Shown piece by piece: positions 1 through 7,520 of a stretch of DNA of 23,090 nucleotides. The DNA is taken from positions 1 to 23,090 of IMG/VR virus record IMGVR_UViG_3300010354_000692. One strand, written 5' to 3'. This stretch comes from a virus. Each line of letters begins with the position of its first letter. Position 1 is the stretch's first letter. Under the pieces are notes generated by a model. It did no database searches. It saw only the letters and a program-made list of their open reading frames with translations, and was not told where the DNA came from. The position numbers were made by a program, and so were the translations under genes.

Positions 1-149
1 AGAAAAATTCCAGTATCACACCCTTCTTCCTTTGCTTTGGCAATGTACCAGTCTACAAAATCTAAACAATCTTGATTATGTGTTTGACTGTTGCTTTTTA
101 ATCCAAAATGTATGTCTGTAAAACAAGCTGCTTTTTTAAATAGCCCCAT
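1..149 (-). CDS. 47: gp47-like recombination endonuclease subunit, N-terminal 49 residues only
   Basis: Partial gene, cut by the left edge of the window; it reads leftward from an ATG at 149. In T4, gp47 is the Mre11/SbcD-like nuclease that works with the gp46 ATPase in DNA end processing and recombination-dependent replication in the infected cell. The visible start MGLFKKAACFTDIHFGLKSN carries the D-x-H-x-G metal-binding motif (D12, H14, G16) that opens the calcineurin-like phosphoesterase fold, and T4 gp47 has the equivalent GDWHLG near its start. The ATG lies inside the end of the upstream small ORF (14-base overlap), with AAGGA a few bases before it, so it is probably translationally coupled. 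Other metallophosphoesterases start the same way; the position just after gp55 favours gp47. Confidence 0.85.
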   Translation of the reverse strand, partial: MGLFKKAACFTDIHFGLKSNSQTHNQDCLDFVDWYIAKAKEEGCDTGIF

Positions 150-294
150 AGAATCCTTGACCTATAACTTGCTGTATATCTTTCATCATATCATCGTCCA
201 TTTGGCATACCCAGGTGTCTTCTTCATTCATTCTAGTAAACAAAAGTTTTAAACATACACCTTCAGGTAAGCGTAAAGTGATATATTGCATCAT
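136..294 (-). CDS. Small hypothetical protein between gp55 and gp47 (52 residues)
   Basis: I do not recognise a function. The ORF starts at an ATG (294-292) sharing bases with the gp55 TGA stop (ATGA arrangement) and ends TAA at 138-136, inside the gp47 start region. A second ATG follows directly (291-289). The product starts MMQYITLRLPEGVCLKLLFT and ends in QQVIGQGFYGAI; it has an acidic, methionine-rich middle (DDDMM), no signal peptide and no membrane segment. A GAGG stretch lies just upstream within gp55. The stop/start overlaps at both ends argue for a real, translationally coupled gene between the two recognised genes. The alternative, a chance ORF filling a gap of about 140 bases, is less likely because it fits both neighbours exactly. 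Confidence 0.7.
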   Translation of the reverse strand: MMQYITLRLPEGVCLKLLFTRMNEEDTWVCQMDDDMMKDIQQVIGQGFYGAI

Positions 295-1112
295 TCGTCG
301 CCGCCCTCGTATCTTCTAACTGCTGCTTCGAATTCTCCTTGTCCTGTTCTACTATAACTAGGGTTCATTCCATTAATTTCTAATAGATCGTCTCTGATTA
401 CTTGATTACGTTTTTCTATGTTAATGATACGCACAAAGCTGTTAGTTACAGCAGCAGTAAAATATGCGAAAGGATTATTGGATTTTGATTCGTCAAACTG
501 TAATCCTATTTGCGTAAGTTGTAAAATAGCCTGTCCTCTCATTTCATCGTTGTAGGTGTATCCTCTGACGTTGCCTCTAGTAGCATATCTTTCACAAAGT
601 TTAATGTACATTTTAGCCAGAGTGTTAGTAATTTGACCGTGATCTTTACTAAATTTTCCTTTATCAATACCACCTTTCCAATGACTTTTACCAACACATA
701 CTAAAAGATCGTTTTCATCAAACTTCCAATGTTGAAATGGAGGAAAGTTTACTTTATCTCTATGATCAGCATCTGTTTTAGGATTTTTTTTACGTGTATT
801 ATTCATAGGAATATGATCAAAAGTCATTATCCTAAAAATTAAATCTTGTTTCGGAATTTTTTTATAATCGATTTCGCAATCGGCTTGTTTTATCTTTTCT
901 CCGGCTAGTTTACGTTGTTCGAAATCTTTAGTGCCTAATCGTTTAGCACGATTTCTTTTAGCTTCTGCTATTGTTCTTACATTGATCTTATCTATAGTAG
1001 ATAAGATTATATCATATTGATGGAATTCTGGTTTGATAAAAGAACAATATGTGTTTTTTGATTTATGAATTTCGTCTAGTAAGTCTTTATTATTAAGATA
1101 GTTTATTTTCAT
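291..1112 (-). CDS. 55: Late-transcription sigma factor gp55
   Basis: In T4, gp55 is the small sigma factor that binds host RNA polymerase core and recognises the TATAAATA late promoter. The N-terminus KINYLNNKDLLDEI matches T4's YNYVNNKELLQAI. The sigma region 2-like core lies at about residues 157-252, including YTYNDEMRGQAILQL, FDESKSNNPFAYFTAAVTNS and FVRIINIEKRNQVIRDD, parallel to T4's [21 protein letters not shown]. At 273 residues it is longer than T4's 185; a basic stretch of about 120 residues (roughly 35-155) separates the N-terminal motif from the core. The C-terminal tail (EFEAAVRRYEGGDE) is acidic but lacks T4's clamp-binding LDFLYE-type motif. The ATG at 1112 has AAGGA seven bases upstream and sits about 14 bases below a predicted sigma-70 start site. 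It is the first gene of the leftward unit. Confidence 0.93.
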   Translation of the reverse strand: MKINYLNNKDLLDEIHKSKNTYCSFIKPEFHQYDIILSTIDKINVRTIAEAKRNRAKRLGTKDFEQRKLAGEKIKQADCEIDYKKIPKQDLIFRIMTFDHIPMNNTRKKNPKTDADHRDKVNFPPFQHWKFDENDLLVCVGKSHWKGGIDKGKFSKDHGQITNTLAKMYIKLCERYATRGNVRGYTYNDEMRGQAILQLTQIGLQFDESKSNNPFAYFTAAVTNSFVRIINIEKRNQVIRDDLLEINGMNPSYSRTGQGEFEAAVRRYEGGDE

Positions 1113-1132
1113 ACATGATTCCTTGTTACAAT

Positions 1133-1161
1133 ATTATAAACAACGCACTTTATTTTGTCAA
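1133..1161 (-). promoter_or_regulatory. Consensus sigma-70 promoter for gp55
   Basis: On the minus strand there is TTGACA (1161-1156), a 17-base spacer, and TATAAT (1138-1133). Both hexamers are exact bacterial sigma-70 consensus with optimal spacing. The predicted start is near 1126, giving a leader of about 14 bases that still contains the AAGGA ribosome site (1124-1120) of gp55. This fits expression of the late sigma factor by unmodified host RNA polymerase. The match is by inspection; the start site is not measured. Confidence 0.85.
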
Positions 1162-1168
1162 CTAAATA
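1161..1168 (+). promoter_or_regulatory. Candidate phage late promoter for the baseplate operon
   Basis: ACTAAATA (followed by A) resembles the T4 late box TATAAATA at 6 of 8 positions, including the TAAATA core. With T4 geometry, transcription would start near 1174, just before AGGAG (1177-1181) and the ATG at 1188, giving a very short leader with a usable ribosome site. It abuts and shares one base with the -35 element of the opposing gp55 promoter. It is a short AT-rich motif, so chance occurrence is possible; the placement is what supports it. Confidence 0.55.
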
Positions 1169-1187
1169 ATGGATATAGGAGTTCAAT

Positions 1188-2258
1188 ATGGCAAAATTTG
1201 ATGTTGGTGCGGGGTTAAACACCTTTTCTTCCGGCTCAACTACATTCGGTAGTCAAGGTTTAGGTTCCTTAGGATCTGCGGTAGGTACAGTGGGGAAATT
1301 AGCCGGTGCATTAAACAATTTATCTAATCCGGGTGAACTAATTAGTAAATTAAGAAGCATAAATTTGCCAGCAGGCGGTTCTGCATCAGGACAAACTACC
1401 AGTGCAGGTGCCCAATGGAGCGGTAGAGAAGCTGAAAATGATTGGCGTGTAAGATTAAGTATACCTACTATTGAAACTTTTTCAGGTAGCCCTGTACTAC
1501 AACCTTTGCAAGCTGCCGGCGGAATGATTTTTCCATACACTCCTCAAGTCACTTTAAGCAGCTCTGCCGGATATGAAGAGCAAAATATAACACATCAAAA
1601 TTATAGTTTTATCAATTATACCAATAGTAAACAAGATACCATTACAATCACAGCACCTTTTCATGTAGAAGATGCTGTTCAAGCACAATATTGGTTAGCT
1701 GCTGTGCATTATTTTAGATCATTGACCAAGATGTTTACAGGGGATTTAGGAACTGTGTCTGGAAATCCTCCTGCTATAGTTCTTTTAAACGGTTATGGAG
1801 ATTATGTGTTTAAAAATATTCCTGTTGTAGTTAAGAATTTTAGTGTGGATTTACCACAAGATGTAAATTATATCGCTACTACAGTAGGAAAAAGTTTTGC
1901 ATCATCAGGACTGTCTGCCTCTACAGCATTACCTAAAAGCCAATGGAACGTTGGAAGAACAGCTACAACACTTGCAGGTGTAGCAGGTGCATTAGGAAAT
2001 GCTAAATTAGCACAAATTGCCGGCGGTATTGCTTTAGGAGCAGGAGTATTTGGTGCATATCAAAATGCTAAAAATAGTAACAGTGTAACCACTAATCCTA
2101 TATCGGTAGGTGCTGTTGGCGGTGCGAGCCACGTTCCAGTAAAAAGCTCGTTTACAGTTCAATTATTACCAATTTATAGCAGACAAAGTATGCGTAAATT
2201 TAATCTTGCTGATTTTGTAAATGGAAAGTATGTAAACAACAAAGTAGGATATCTATAA
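1188..2258 (+). CDS. Baseplate tail-tube cap / initiator-like protein (gp48-like)
   Basis: A 356-residue structural protein that heads the rightward baseplate operon. Residues 1-80 are Gly/Ser/Ala-rich and low in complexity. Residues 85-235 form a beta-rich core with MIFPYTPQVTLSSS, QNYSFINYTNSKQDTITITA, the helix YWLAAVHYFRSLTKMF and PPAIVLLNGYGDYVFKNIPV. An Ala/Gly-rich hydrophobic stretch (258-292) follows, and the end SFTVQLLPIYSRQSMRKFNL resembles the tube-domain ending of T4 gp48 (SNLPSTFTLEITMREIITLN in general pattern). T4 gp48 (364 residues) and gp54 are tube-like proteins that cap the hub and nucleate the tail tube; gp54 is therefore an alternative assignment. AGGAG precedes the ATG by six bases. 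The stop overlaps the next start as TAATG. The alanine/glycine stretch could be mistaken for a membrane segment but fits an internal structural linker. Confidence 0.7.
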   Translation: MAKFDVGAGLNTFSSGSTTFGSQGLGSLGSAVGTVGKLAGALNNLSNPGELISKLRSINLPAGGSASGQTTSAGAQWSGREAENDWRVRLSIPTIETFSGSPVLQPLQAAGGMIFPYTPQVTLSSSAGYEEQNITHQNYSFINYTNSKQDTITITAPFHVEDAVQAQYWLAAVHYFRSLTKMFTGDLGTVSGNPPAIVLLNGYGDYVFKNIPVVVKNFSVDLPQDVNYIATTVGKSFASSGLSASTALPKSQWNVGRTATTLAGVAGALGNAKLAQIAGGIALGAGVFGAYQNAKNSNSVTTNPISVGAVGGASHVPVKSSFTVQLLPIYSRQSMRKFNLADFVNGKYVNNKVGYL

Positions 2259-2557
2259 TGGCAATTTATAAAAAAAATAGTCCTTGGGCAGACACTCCTA
2301 TAGAGAACAATTATTTAGGTGTGTTAAGAATACGTTCTGTTAGTGCTGAAGCAGATGATTTTCTCTATACCATAGAACCGCAGTACACTTTTAGACCAGA
2401 TTTGTTGGCGTTTGATTTGTATCAAGATGCTAAGTTATGGTGGGTGTTTATTCAAAGAAATTTAGATGTATTGCAAGATCCTATCTATGATTTTGTACCA
2501 GGAGTACAAATTTACATACCTAAAGGCCATAGCTTAAAAAAAGTTTTAGGATTATAA
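2258..2557 (+). CDS. 53: Baseplate wedge subunit gp53
   Basis: A 99-residue protein matching the conserved part of the T4 baseplate wedge protein gp53 (196 residues in T4). Residues 48-80, with DLLAFDLYQDAKLWWVFIQR and then DPIYDF, parallel T4's ANAIYGNPQLYWVLLMCNDN followed by DPYYGW. The end, PGVQIYIPKGHSLKKVL (81-97), has the shape of a LysM-like or tail-protein-X ending, with a G-x-x-I-x-I-P motif. In T4, gp53 joins neighbouring wedges when they assemble around the hub. This short form lacks the long C-terminal part of T4 gp53. AGGA lies upstream inside the gp48-like gene, the ATG shares one base with that gene's stop, and the next start is one base after this stop, so it is tightly coupled on both sides. 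Confidence 0.87.
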   Translation: MAIYKKNSPWADTPIENNYLGVLRIRSVSAEADDFLYTIEPQYTFRPDLLAFDLYQDAKLWWVFIQRNLDVLQDPIYDFVPGVQIYIPKGHSLKKVLGL

Positions 2558-2558
2558 T

Positions 2559-5057
2559 ATGCTGCCAGGAATACAAAATGATAAAATTCAAAGCGGTTAT
2601 GGACAGCCCGAAAGTAAAACAACTGCTACAACTGCTAACGAAATAAAATCTGTAGTACTTTCTGGTAAAAGTGCTGTTTCTGGACTAGTAAATTCAACTG
2701 CTGATTTGGAGAATTTAAAAAAATCTATTATTAGTAACAGCACTAGTATGGGAAAAAATATAACAAATCAGATACCAGGAGTGCAGACCGCAGCAGAAAG
2801 TCTAGCATCAAGTCAAAAAAACCTAAACTTAAAAGATGCGTTTAATTTTCAAACTAAAGTTCAAGCTGATTTAACTCCACCATTACCTAATATTTTAAGT
2901 TATTATTCTAGTTACAACTATATTTTTACACTTAGTGTTTTAACACAGCAGTCGATTAATTTTCCAGATGTTACATATAAAAAAGGTATATATGGTCCTT
3001 TGATTTTAAGATCTGCCGGCGGAGCACCTGATAGTGAATTAGTAGGTACATTATATGGAAAATATGATTTTTATATTGATGATGTTAATATAGATAGCGT
3101 TATTGGTTTAGACAAGGCAACAGGAAATACTAATGCTACAGGATTCAGATTTAGAATCATAGAACCTTATAGCATGGGGCTTTTCTTTCAAAGTTTACAA
3201 GCTGCTGCCTTGGCATCAGGTTACATGAATTATCTCGATTGTCCTTTATTACTTACAATAGAATTTAAAGGACATGTGTTTGATAACGAAACACAATTAA
3301 TTAGTACACAAATTGATAATTCTCAAAGACACTTTCCACTAAAATTAAGCGATTTAAACATGAAGGTTACTGGAAAAGGCACAACGTATGATGTTGAAGC
3401 GTTTCCTTGGAACGAACAATCATTTAGCACAGAATTTAATCAAATTAAATCAGATATTCAATTTTATTGTGACGATAAAGGTCCATTTACAGTACAGAAT
3501 ATGTTACAGACCGGAGAACAAAGTTTACAGTATGTATTAAATGATTATTTAAAAAAACGTGTAAAAAAAGGCGAAAAACCTAATCAGATATTAATTTTAT
3601 TTCCAAAAGATTCCACGTCAAATCCATCAGGAGGAAATGGTCAACCAAATGAAAATCAAGATCGTAGTGCTTCTATAAATCCTAATGCAGGCAGTAGTGG
3701 CTCGGTTCTAAAAAAATTAGGAGTTGCAGCCGGAACAGGAAAAAATACTACACTTGTACAAGCTACTGGAGATAGTTCTGTAAACAAAATAGGACAATCA
3801 TTAATGGGGTTTAACGCATATTTTAAAGGAGATTCTCCATATCCTAAAGACAATGCTGTTTATGATGAAACCACAGGAATATATATTCGAGGTGATATAA
3901 CAATTAATCTATCTAATAGTAGCTTTAAATTTAAACAAGGCACTAGTGTTGTAGATATTATTAATAGAACAATACAGTTAAGTGATTATGCTCGCAATGC
4001 ATTAGATCCTGCTCAAAGATCAGAAAATGGAAAAGTTATTTGGTTTAAGGTAGAAACACAGACGTTTCTTTTAGATTCAGACGAAAATGATACAACAGGA
4101 GTTAAACCTAAACTAATAGTTTTTAAAGTAGTTCCTTTTGAAGTAGACATAAGTTATATCTTGCCTACTAATTCTCAAAGGCCACAATTAGATAATTTAA
4201 AAAAACAAGCCTTAAAACAGTATGATTATATCTATACCGGAAAAAATACAGAAGTTTTAGATTTTAATATAGATTTTAATGCAGGGTTTTATAGAGCTTT
4301 AAATGCTGATTATGGAAGCAATAATGAGGGATATATTGTTCAAGCACCCTCTGGAGCCGCAGCTGATTTAAGCGAAATTGATAGACTTAAAAGAAATGCT
4401 ATATCTGGAACAATAGGATCTAGTCCACTAACACAAGCGACTCCACAAAAGCAAATTAATACTAAAACAAAAACTCGAACTTATAACATAGGCGGTGGCG
4501 GACCAGACGATGCAATAGCAGTAGCAGCAGGTCAATTTCAAGAATTAGTTACAGCTGGTGTAGATATGATTAATCTAGATTTAACAATACTAGGGGATCC
4601 TTACTTTTTAGCAGACAGCGGCATGGGAAATTATTCAGCTAAAGGTGTAGGAAATTTTAAATGCATAAATGCAGATGGATCAGCGAACTATCAAGAAACA
4701 GAAATCGTTGTACAAGTAAATTTTAGAACTCCTATAGATGTTAACTTAGATACAGGGTTTTATAATTTTGGAGATACAAAACCAGTTACACAATTTAGCG
4801 GGTTATACAATATAATTGAAGTTAGTAGTTCTTTTTCAAGAGGAATGTTTAAACAGGTATTAAAAATGTTAAGGATACCAGGACAAGATAACTCTGCCGC
4901 AGAATCTAGTCCGCAAACCAATATAGTGTTAAACACTTCACCAAATAACGCTTCAAGTAGTTATTATGGGCAAGTTACAGGAAAAAATAATGTTAATAGT
5001 AATCCGCCTAATCCAGGATTACCAGGTGTAATTAATACGGGAGGGTTTACATCTTAA
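2559..5057 (+). CDS. Baseplate hub-type structural protein (832 residues; gp27-like role suspected)
   Basis: A large virion protein directly upstream of the gp5 spike. Residues 1-105 are Ser/Thr/Asn-rich. Residues 108-350 hold the first recognisable block (ILSYYSSYNYIFTLSVL, GPLILRSAGG, FRFRIIEPYSMGLFFQSLQA, LLLTIEFKGH). Residues 355-410 are a Gly/Asn/Ser linker. Residues 455-580 include VVDIINRTIQLSDYARNALD. Residues 668-775 contain INLDLTILGDPYFLADSG and end with FSGLYNIIEVSSSFSRGMFK then QVLKMLRI. That ending (x-GxYxVxxVxxxFxxGxFxQxLxxxR) is typical of phage hub proteins of the gp27/gpD class. Marine T4-like phages carry proteins of this size next to gp5, sometimes labelled VrlC-like; this is my recollection and is not checked. 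T4 gp27 has only about 390 residues, so this would be an expanded hub protein. The stop overlaps the gp5 start (TAATG). Confidence 0.6.
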   Translation: MLPGIQNDKIQSGYGQPESKTTATTANEIKSVVLSGKSAVSGLVNSTADLENLKKSIISNSTSMGKNITNQIPGVQTAAESLASSQKNLNLKDAFNFQTKVQADLTPPLPNILSYYSSYNYIFTLSVLTQQSINFPDVTYKKGIYGPLILRSAGGAPDSELVGTLYGKYDFYIDDVNIDSVIGLDKATGNTNATGFRFRIIEPYSMGLFFQSLQAAALASGYMNYLDCPLLLTIEFKGHVFDNETQLISTQIDNSQRHFPLKLSDLNMKVTGKGTTYDVEAFPWNEQSFSTEFNQIKSDIQFYCDDKGPFTVQNMLQTGEQSLQYVLNDYLKKRVKKGEKPNQILILFPKDSTSNPSGGNGQPNENQDRSASINPNAGSSGSVLKKLGVAAGTGKNTTLVQATGDSSVNKIGQSLMGFNAYFKGDSPYPKDNAVYDETTGIYIRGDITINLSNSSFKFKQGTSVVDIINRTIQLSDYARNALDPAQRSENGKVIWFKVETQTFLLDSDENDTTGVKPKLIVFKVVPFEVDISYILPTNSQRPQLDNLKKQALKQYDYIYTGKNTEVLDFNIDFNAGFYRALNADYGSNNEGYIVQAPSGAAADLSEIDRLKRNAISGTIGSSPLTQATPQKQINTKTKTRTYNIGGGGPDDAIAVAAGQFQELVTAGVDMINLDLTILGDPYFLADSGMGNYSAKGVGNFKCINADGSANYQETEIVVQVNFRTPIDVNLDTGFYNFGDTKPVTQFSGLYNIIEVSSSFSRGMFKQVLKMLRIPGQDNSAAESSPQTNIVLNTSPNNASSSYYGQVTGKNNVNSNPPNPGLPGVINTGGFTS

Positions 5058-7027
5058 TGAGTAACAATGATTATAGAGAACCGATAGGGCAACCGAGTCA
5101 ATATGAAGGTCCAGTTTGGGCTAAGGTAGTTAGTAATGTAGATCCGACTTATATGGGAGGATTAGAGGTACAGATATTGAGGGAAGTTGGCAACGACGAT
5201 GATGTTTCCGGACAAGTTATACCTGTAAAATATTTAAGTCCTTTTTTTGGATCTACTGCTAGAAAATTTGTTACAGAAATTGAAGATTATAACAACACAC
5301 AAAAAAGTTTTGGTATGTGGATGGTCCCCCCAGAAGTTAATAGTATTGTAGTTTGTATTTTTATTAATGGAGATTATAGAAAAGGATATTGGATAGGATG
5401 TGTATTAGAAGAAAATATGAATTTTGCTGTCCCAGGACATGCCGCTACAAAATATAATGTAGATGGAAGGGAAGAAAGAGTTCCTGTAGCCGAGTATAAT
5501 AAAGTAGTAAGAGGCTCTACTCAGGATCCAACAAAAATTCTAAAAGTTGAAAGTCCTTTTTCTAAAACATTAGATGATCAGGGATTATTAAGAGATGATG
5601 TGCGTGGAATCACGACTAGCAGTGCAAGAAGAGAAACTCCAAGCACAGTGTTTGGAATAAGCACACCAGGACCAGTTGATAAAAGATCGGGAGCTAAAAG
5701 AGGAAAAATAGGAAAACTAGAACATCAAATACCTAATGCTTTTGTTAGCAGATTAGGAGGTAGTTCGTTTGTAATGGACGACGGCGATGATAAGTTTTTA
5801 AGAAAAAAAAGTCCATCAAAAGGTCCGCCCGAATATGCTAAAGTTGAATTGAAAGAAACAGATGGTGATGTAACAAGACCCCATAACGAATTAGTAAGAA
5901 TTAGAACAAGAACAGGACATCAAATTTTATTACACAATTCTGAAGATTTAATCTACATAGGAAATGCAAGAGGAACTGCATGGATAGAATTAACTAGTGA
6001 TGGAAAAATAGATATATTTGCTGATGATAGTATTAATATTAGAACAAAACAAGATTTAAATTTATATTGTGATAGAGATTTTAATTTAGAAGTAGGAAGA
6101 AATTTTAATACAAAAGTAAAAGGCGAAATGCATACTAATGTATTACAAGATCAAATTAACGTTGTAGAAGGAGATCAAAAAATTGAAATCAAGAATCGAG
6201 TTGATGAAACTATAGGTGAACAGTATAGATTACATGTAAAAGATCATGCTAAATTTGTTTTCAGTGACGATTACACTTTAGGAATTTTAGGTAGATTAGA
6301 TTTAAAAGTAACTAAAGGAACTAGTGTAAATTTAGGTATAGGACAAAGTGTTCAATATGCTCCTTACGACAAACTAAGTCATGAACTTGATTTAGAACAA
6401 AAAGATGTAGAAGGACCTAACGATGATAAAGTATACATTAAAATTCATCAAGATGCTAAAATTCAATATGTAAACAGCAATTTAGATATCACTGTAGATA
6501 AAGATCAAAAATTAAAAGTTAAAGGTAATCAAGATGTTAATGTTACTGGATATGTTTATACAACATCCGGCGGCTCTAATGAAACTAAGGCAGGCGGAAA
6601 TATTATCGAAGTAGCACCAAATATTCATATGAACGGTCCTCCAGCCGCTACAGCAGCTACAGCAACAACTCCTTTAGATGCAAGGGTAAGTGCCAAGGCT
6701 GTGCCTTTAAGAGTGCTTGTTCAACATGCATTACCAGATATTGAAGTGGAGGATGACAATAATAACAATGGATCGAACAATTCAGATACACGAATAGTAA
6801 GAAATATTACCACCTTAAACACTATTTTAAAAAGAGTTCCAACTCCAGAACCTTATCCGCATCATGAAAATTTTGATCCAGAAAGTTATAAACCAGAAAT
6901 GACAGATAGAGATTCTGGAGGAAGATACATTTCTATAGGGACAGAACCTACTGAAACATATACTACCCCGAGCAATTTTAATGAATACACTATCTCAGTA
7001 GATACTTTTGAAAAAATTAAGGGGTAA
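5057..7027 (+). CDS. 5: Baseplate central spike gp5, without a visible lysozyme domain
   Basis: This is the membrane-puncturing spike at the centre of the baseplate. Residues 17-120 are the gp5/VgrG OB-fold (GPVWAKVVSNVDPTYMGGLE, FGMWMVPPEVNSIVVCIF, GDYRKGYWIG). Residues 280-325 carry the gp5/VgrG neck (RIRTRTGHQILLHNSEDLIY, then GTAWIELTSDGKIDIFADDS). Residues 325-530 show alternating beta repeats such as DLNLYCDRDFNLEVGRNFNT and QKLKVKGNQDVNVTG, as in the triple-stranded beta-helix. Residues 545-656 form an extra tail with ILKRVPTPEPYPHHENFDPE, which I associate with marine T4-like gp5 proteins. In T4 a lysozyme domain of about 170 residues lies between OB-fold and beta-helix; here residues 125-275 are charged and linker-like with no lysozyme-type catalytic signature. 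GGAGG lies upstream; the gene is coupled to the hub gene by TAATG. Confidence 0.92.
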   Translation: MSNNDYREPIGQPSQYEGPVWAKVVSNVDPTYMGGLEVQILREVGNDDDVSGQVIPVKYLSPFFGSTARKFVTEIEDYNNTQKSFGMWMVPPEVNSIVVCIFINGDYRKGYWIGCVLEENMNFAVPGHAATKYNVDGREERVPVAEYNKVVRGSTQDPTKILKVESPFSKTLDDQGLLRDDVRGITTSSARRETPSTVFGISTPGPVDKRSGAKRGKIGKLEHQIPNAFVSRLGGSSFVMDDGDDKFLRKKSPSKGPPEYAKVELKETDGDVTRPHNELVRIRTRTGHQILLHNSEDLIYIGNARGTAWIELTSDGKIDIFADDSINIRTKQDLNLYCDRDFNLEVGRNFNTKVKGEMHTNVLQDQINVVEGDQKIEIKNRVDETIGEQYRLHVKDHAKFVFSDDYTLGILGRLDLKVTKGTSVNLGIGQSVQYAPYDKLSHELDLEQKDVEGPNDDKVYIKIHQDAKIQYVNSNLDITVDKDQKLKVKGNQDVNVTGYVYTTSGGSNETKAGGNIIEVAPNIHMNGPPAATAATATTPLDARVSAKAVPLRVLVQHALPDIEVEDDNNNNGSNNSDTRIVRNITTLNTILKRVPTPEPYPHHENFDPESYKPEMTDRDSGGRYISIGTEPTETYTTPSNFNEYTISVDTFEKIKG

Positions 7028-7030
7028 TAT

Positions 7031-7468
7031 ATGTATAATAATAGGTTATATGATAATATTGTTTTAAAAGGTTCTAATAATCTACAAAGCATTCCAGGAT
7101 CTAAAACTTATAAAGGATTCAGTAGTGTAAGTTCAGAAGCAAATAGTTTTGCATTGTACGATCTAGCTTTAATTAAACAAGATATTTTGAATCATTTCAA
7201 TACACGACAAGGAGAAAGGTTAGAACAACCTGAATTTGGTACTATTATTTGGGATGTGCTATTCGAGCCTTTAACAACAGAGCTAAAAGATCTTATTAGG
7301 AAAAATGTAGAAACTATTGTTAATTATGATCCTAGAGTAATAGCCGACGAAGTTATAGTAACTAGTTACGAAAGCGGAATCCAAATCGAATGTGTGCTTA
7401 TATTTTTACCATACAATATTAGAGAATCTATACAATTACAATTTGATCAAGAAAATGGATTAATATAG
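7031..7468 (+). CDS. 25: Baseplate wedge subunit gp25
   Basis: A 145-residue member of the GPW/gp25 family (T4 gp25 has 132). gp25 is the most conserved wedge protein in contractile tails; with gp53 and gp6 it forms the inner wedge core and starts sheath assembly. The family signature is clear: IKQDILNHFNTRQGERLEQP then EFGTIIWDVLFEPL (about 48-82), including the conserved GER and the PEFG turn, followed by the helix LKDLIRKNVETIVNYDPRV and a terminal beta-strand region. The N-terminal 35 residues are variable. AAGGGG ends ten bases before the ATG and the gp5 stop is three bases upstream. It ends TAG at 7466-7468, followed by the only gap longer than a few bases inside the rightward unit. Confidence 0.95.
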   Translation: MYNNRLYDNIVLKGSNNLQSIPGSKTYKGFSSVSSEANSFALYDLALIKQDILNHFNTRQGERLEQPEFGTIIWDVLFEPLTTELKDLIRKNVETIVNYDPRVIADEVIVTSYESGIQIECVLIFLPYNIRESIQLQFDQENGLI

Positions 7469-7491
7469 ATATATACGCACTTTTCAAATAC

Positions 7492-7510
7492 GGTAAATAT
7501 TATATAAATG
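7492..7510 (+). promoter_or_regulatory. Two late-promoter-like boxes between gp25 and gp6
   Basis: The 52-base gap 7469-7520 contains GGTAAATA (7492-7499) and TATAAATG (7503-7510), matching the T4 late box TATAAATA at 6 and 7 of 8 positions. Using T4 geometry, the first would start RNA near 7505, leaving about 15 bases with a weak GGGA (7510-7513) before the gp6 ATG at 7521. The second would leave only about five bases, too short for a normal ribosome site. I see no hairpin-plus-T-run terminator in the gap. AT-rich sequence makes such matches easy, so this is tentative. Confidence 0.4.
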
Positions 7511-7520
7511 GGACAAACTA

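Noticed and set aside
1253-1540. Minus-strand open frame of 95 codons
   Set aside because: It lies fully inside the gp48-like gene on the other strand and shows no recognisable domain.
2000-2062. Ala/Gly-rich hydrophobic stretch in the gp48-like protein as a transmembrane segment
   Set aside because: The protein is a soluble baseplate type by context, and the segment is broken by Asn, Lys and Gln residues; a flexible internal segment fits better.
6886-7092. Minus-strand open frame of 68 codons across the gp5/gp25 junction
   Set aside because: It covers the end of gp5 and the start of gp25, both of which are clear on the plus strand; its hydrophobic look comes from AT-rich antisense codons.
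7461-7520. Rho-independent terminator after gp25
   Set aside because: No GC-rich stem followed by a T run is present; the AT-rich partial symmetry is too weak.
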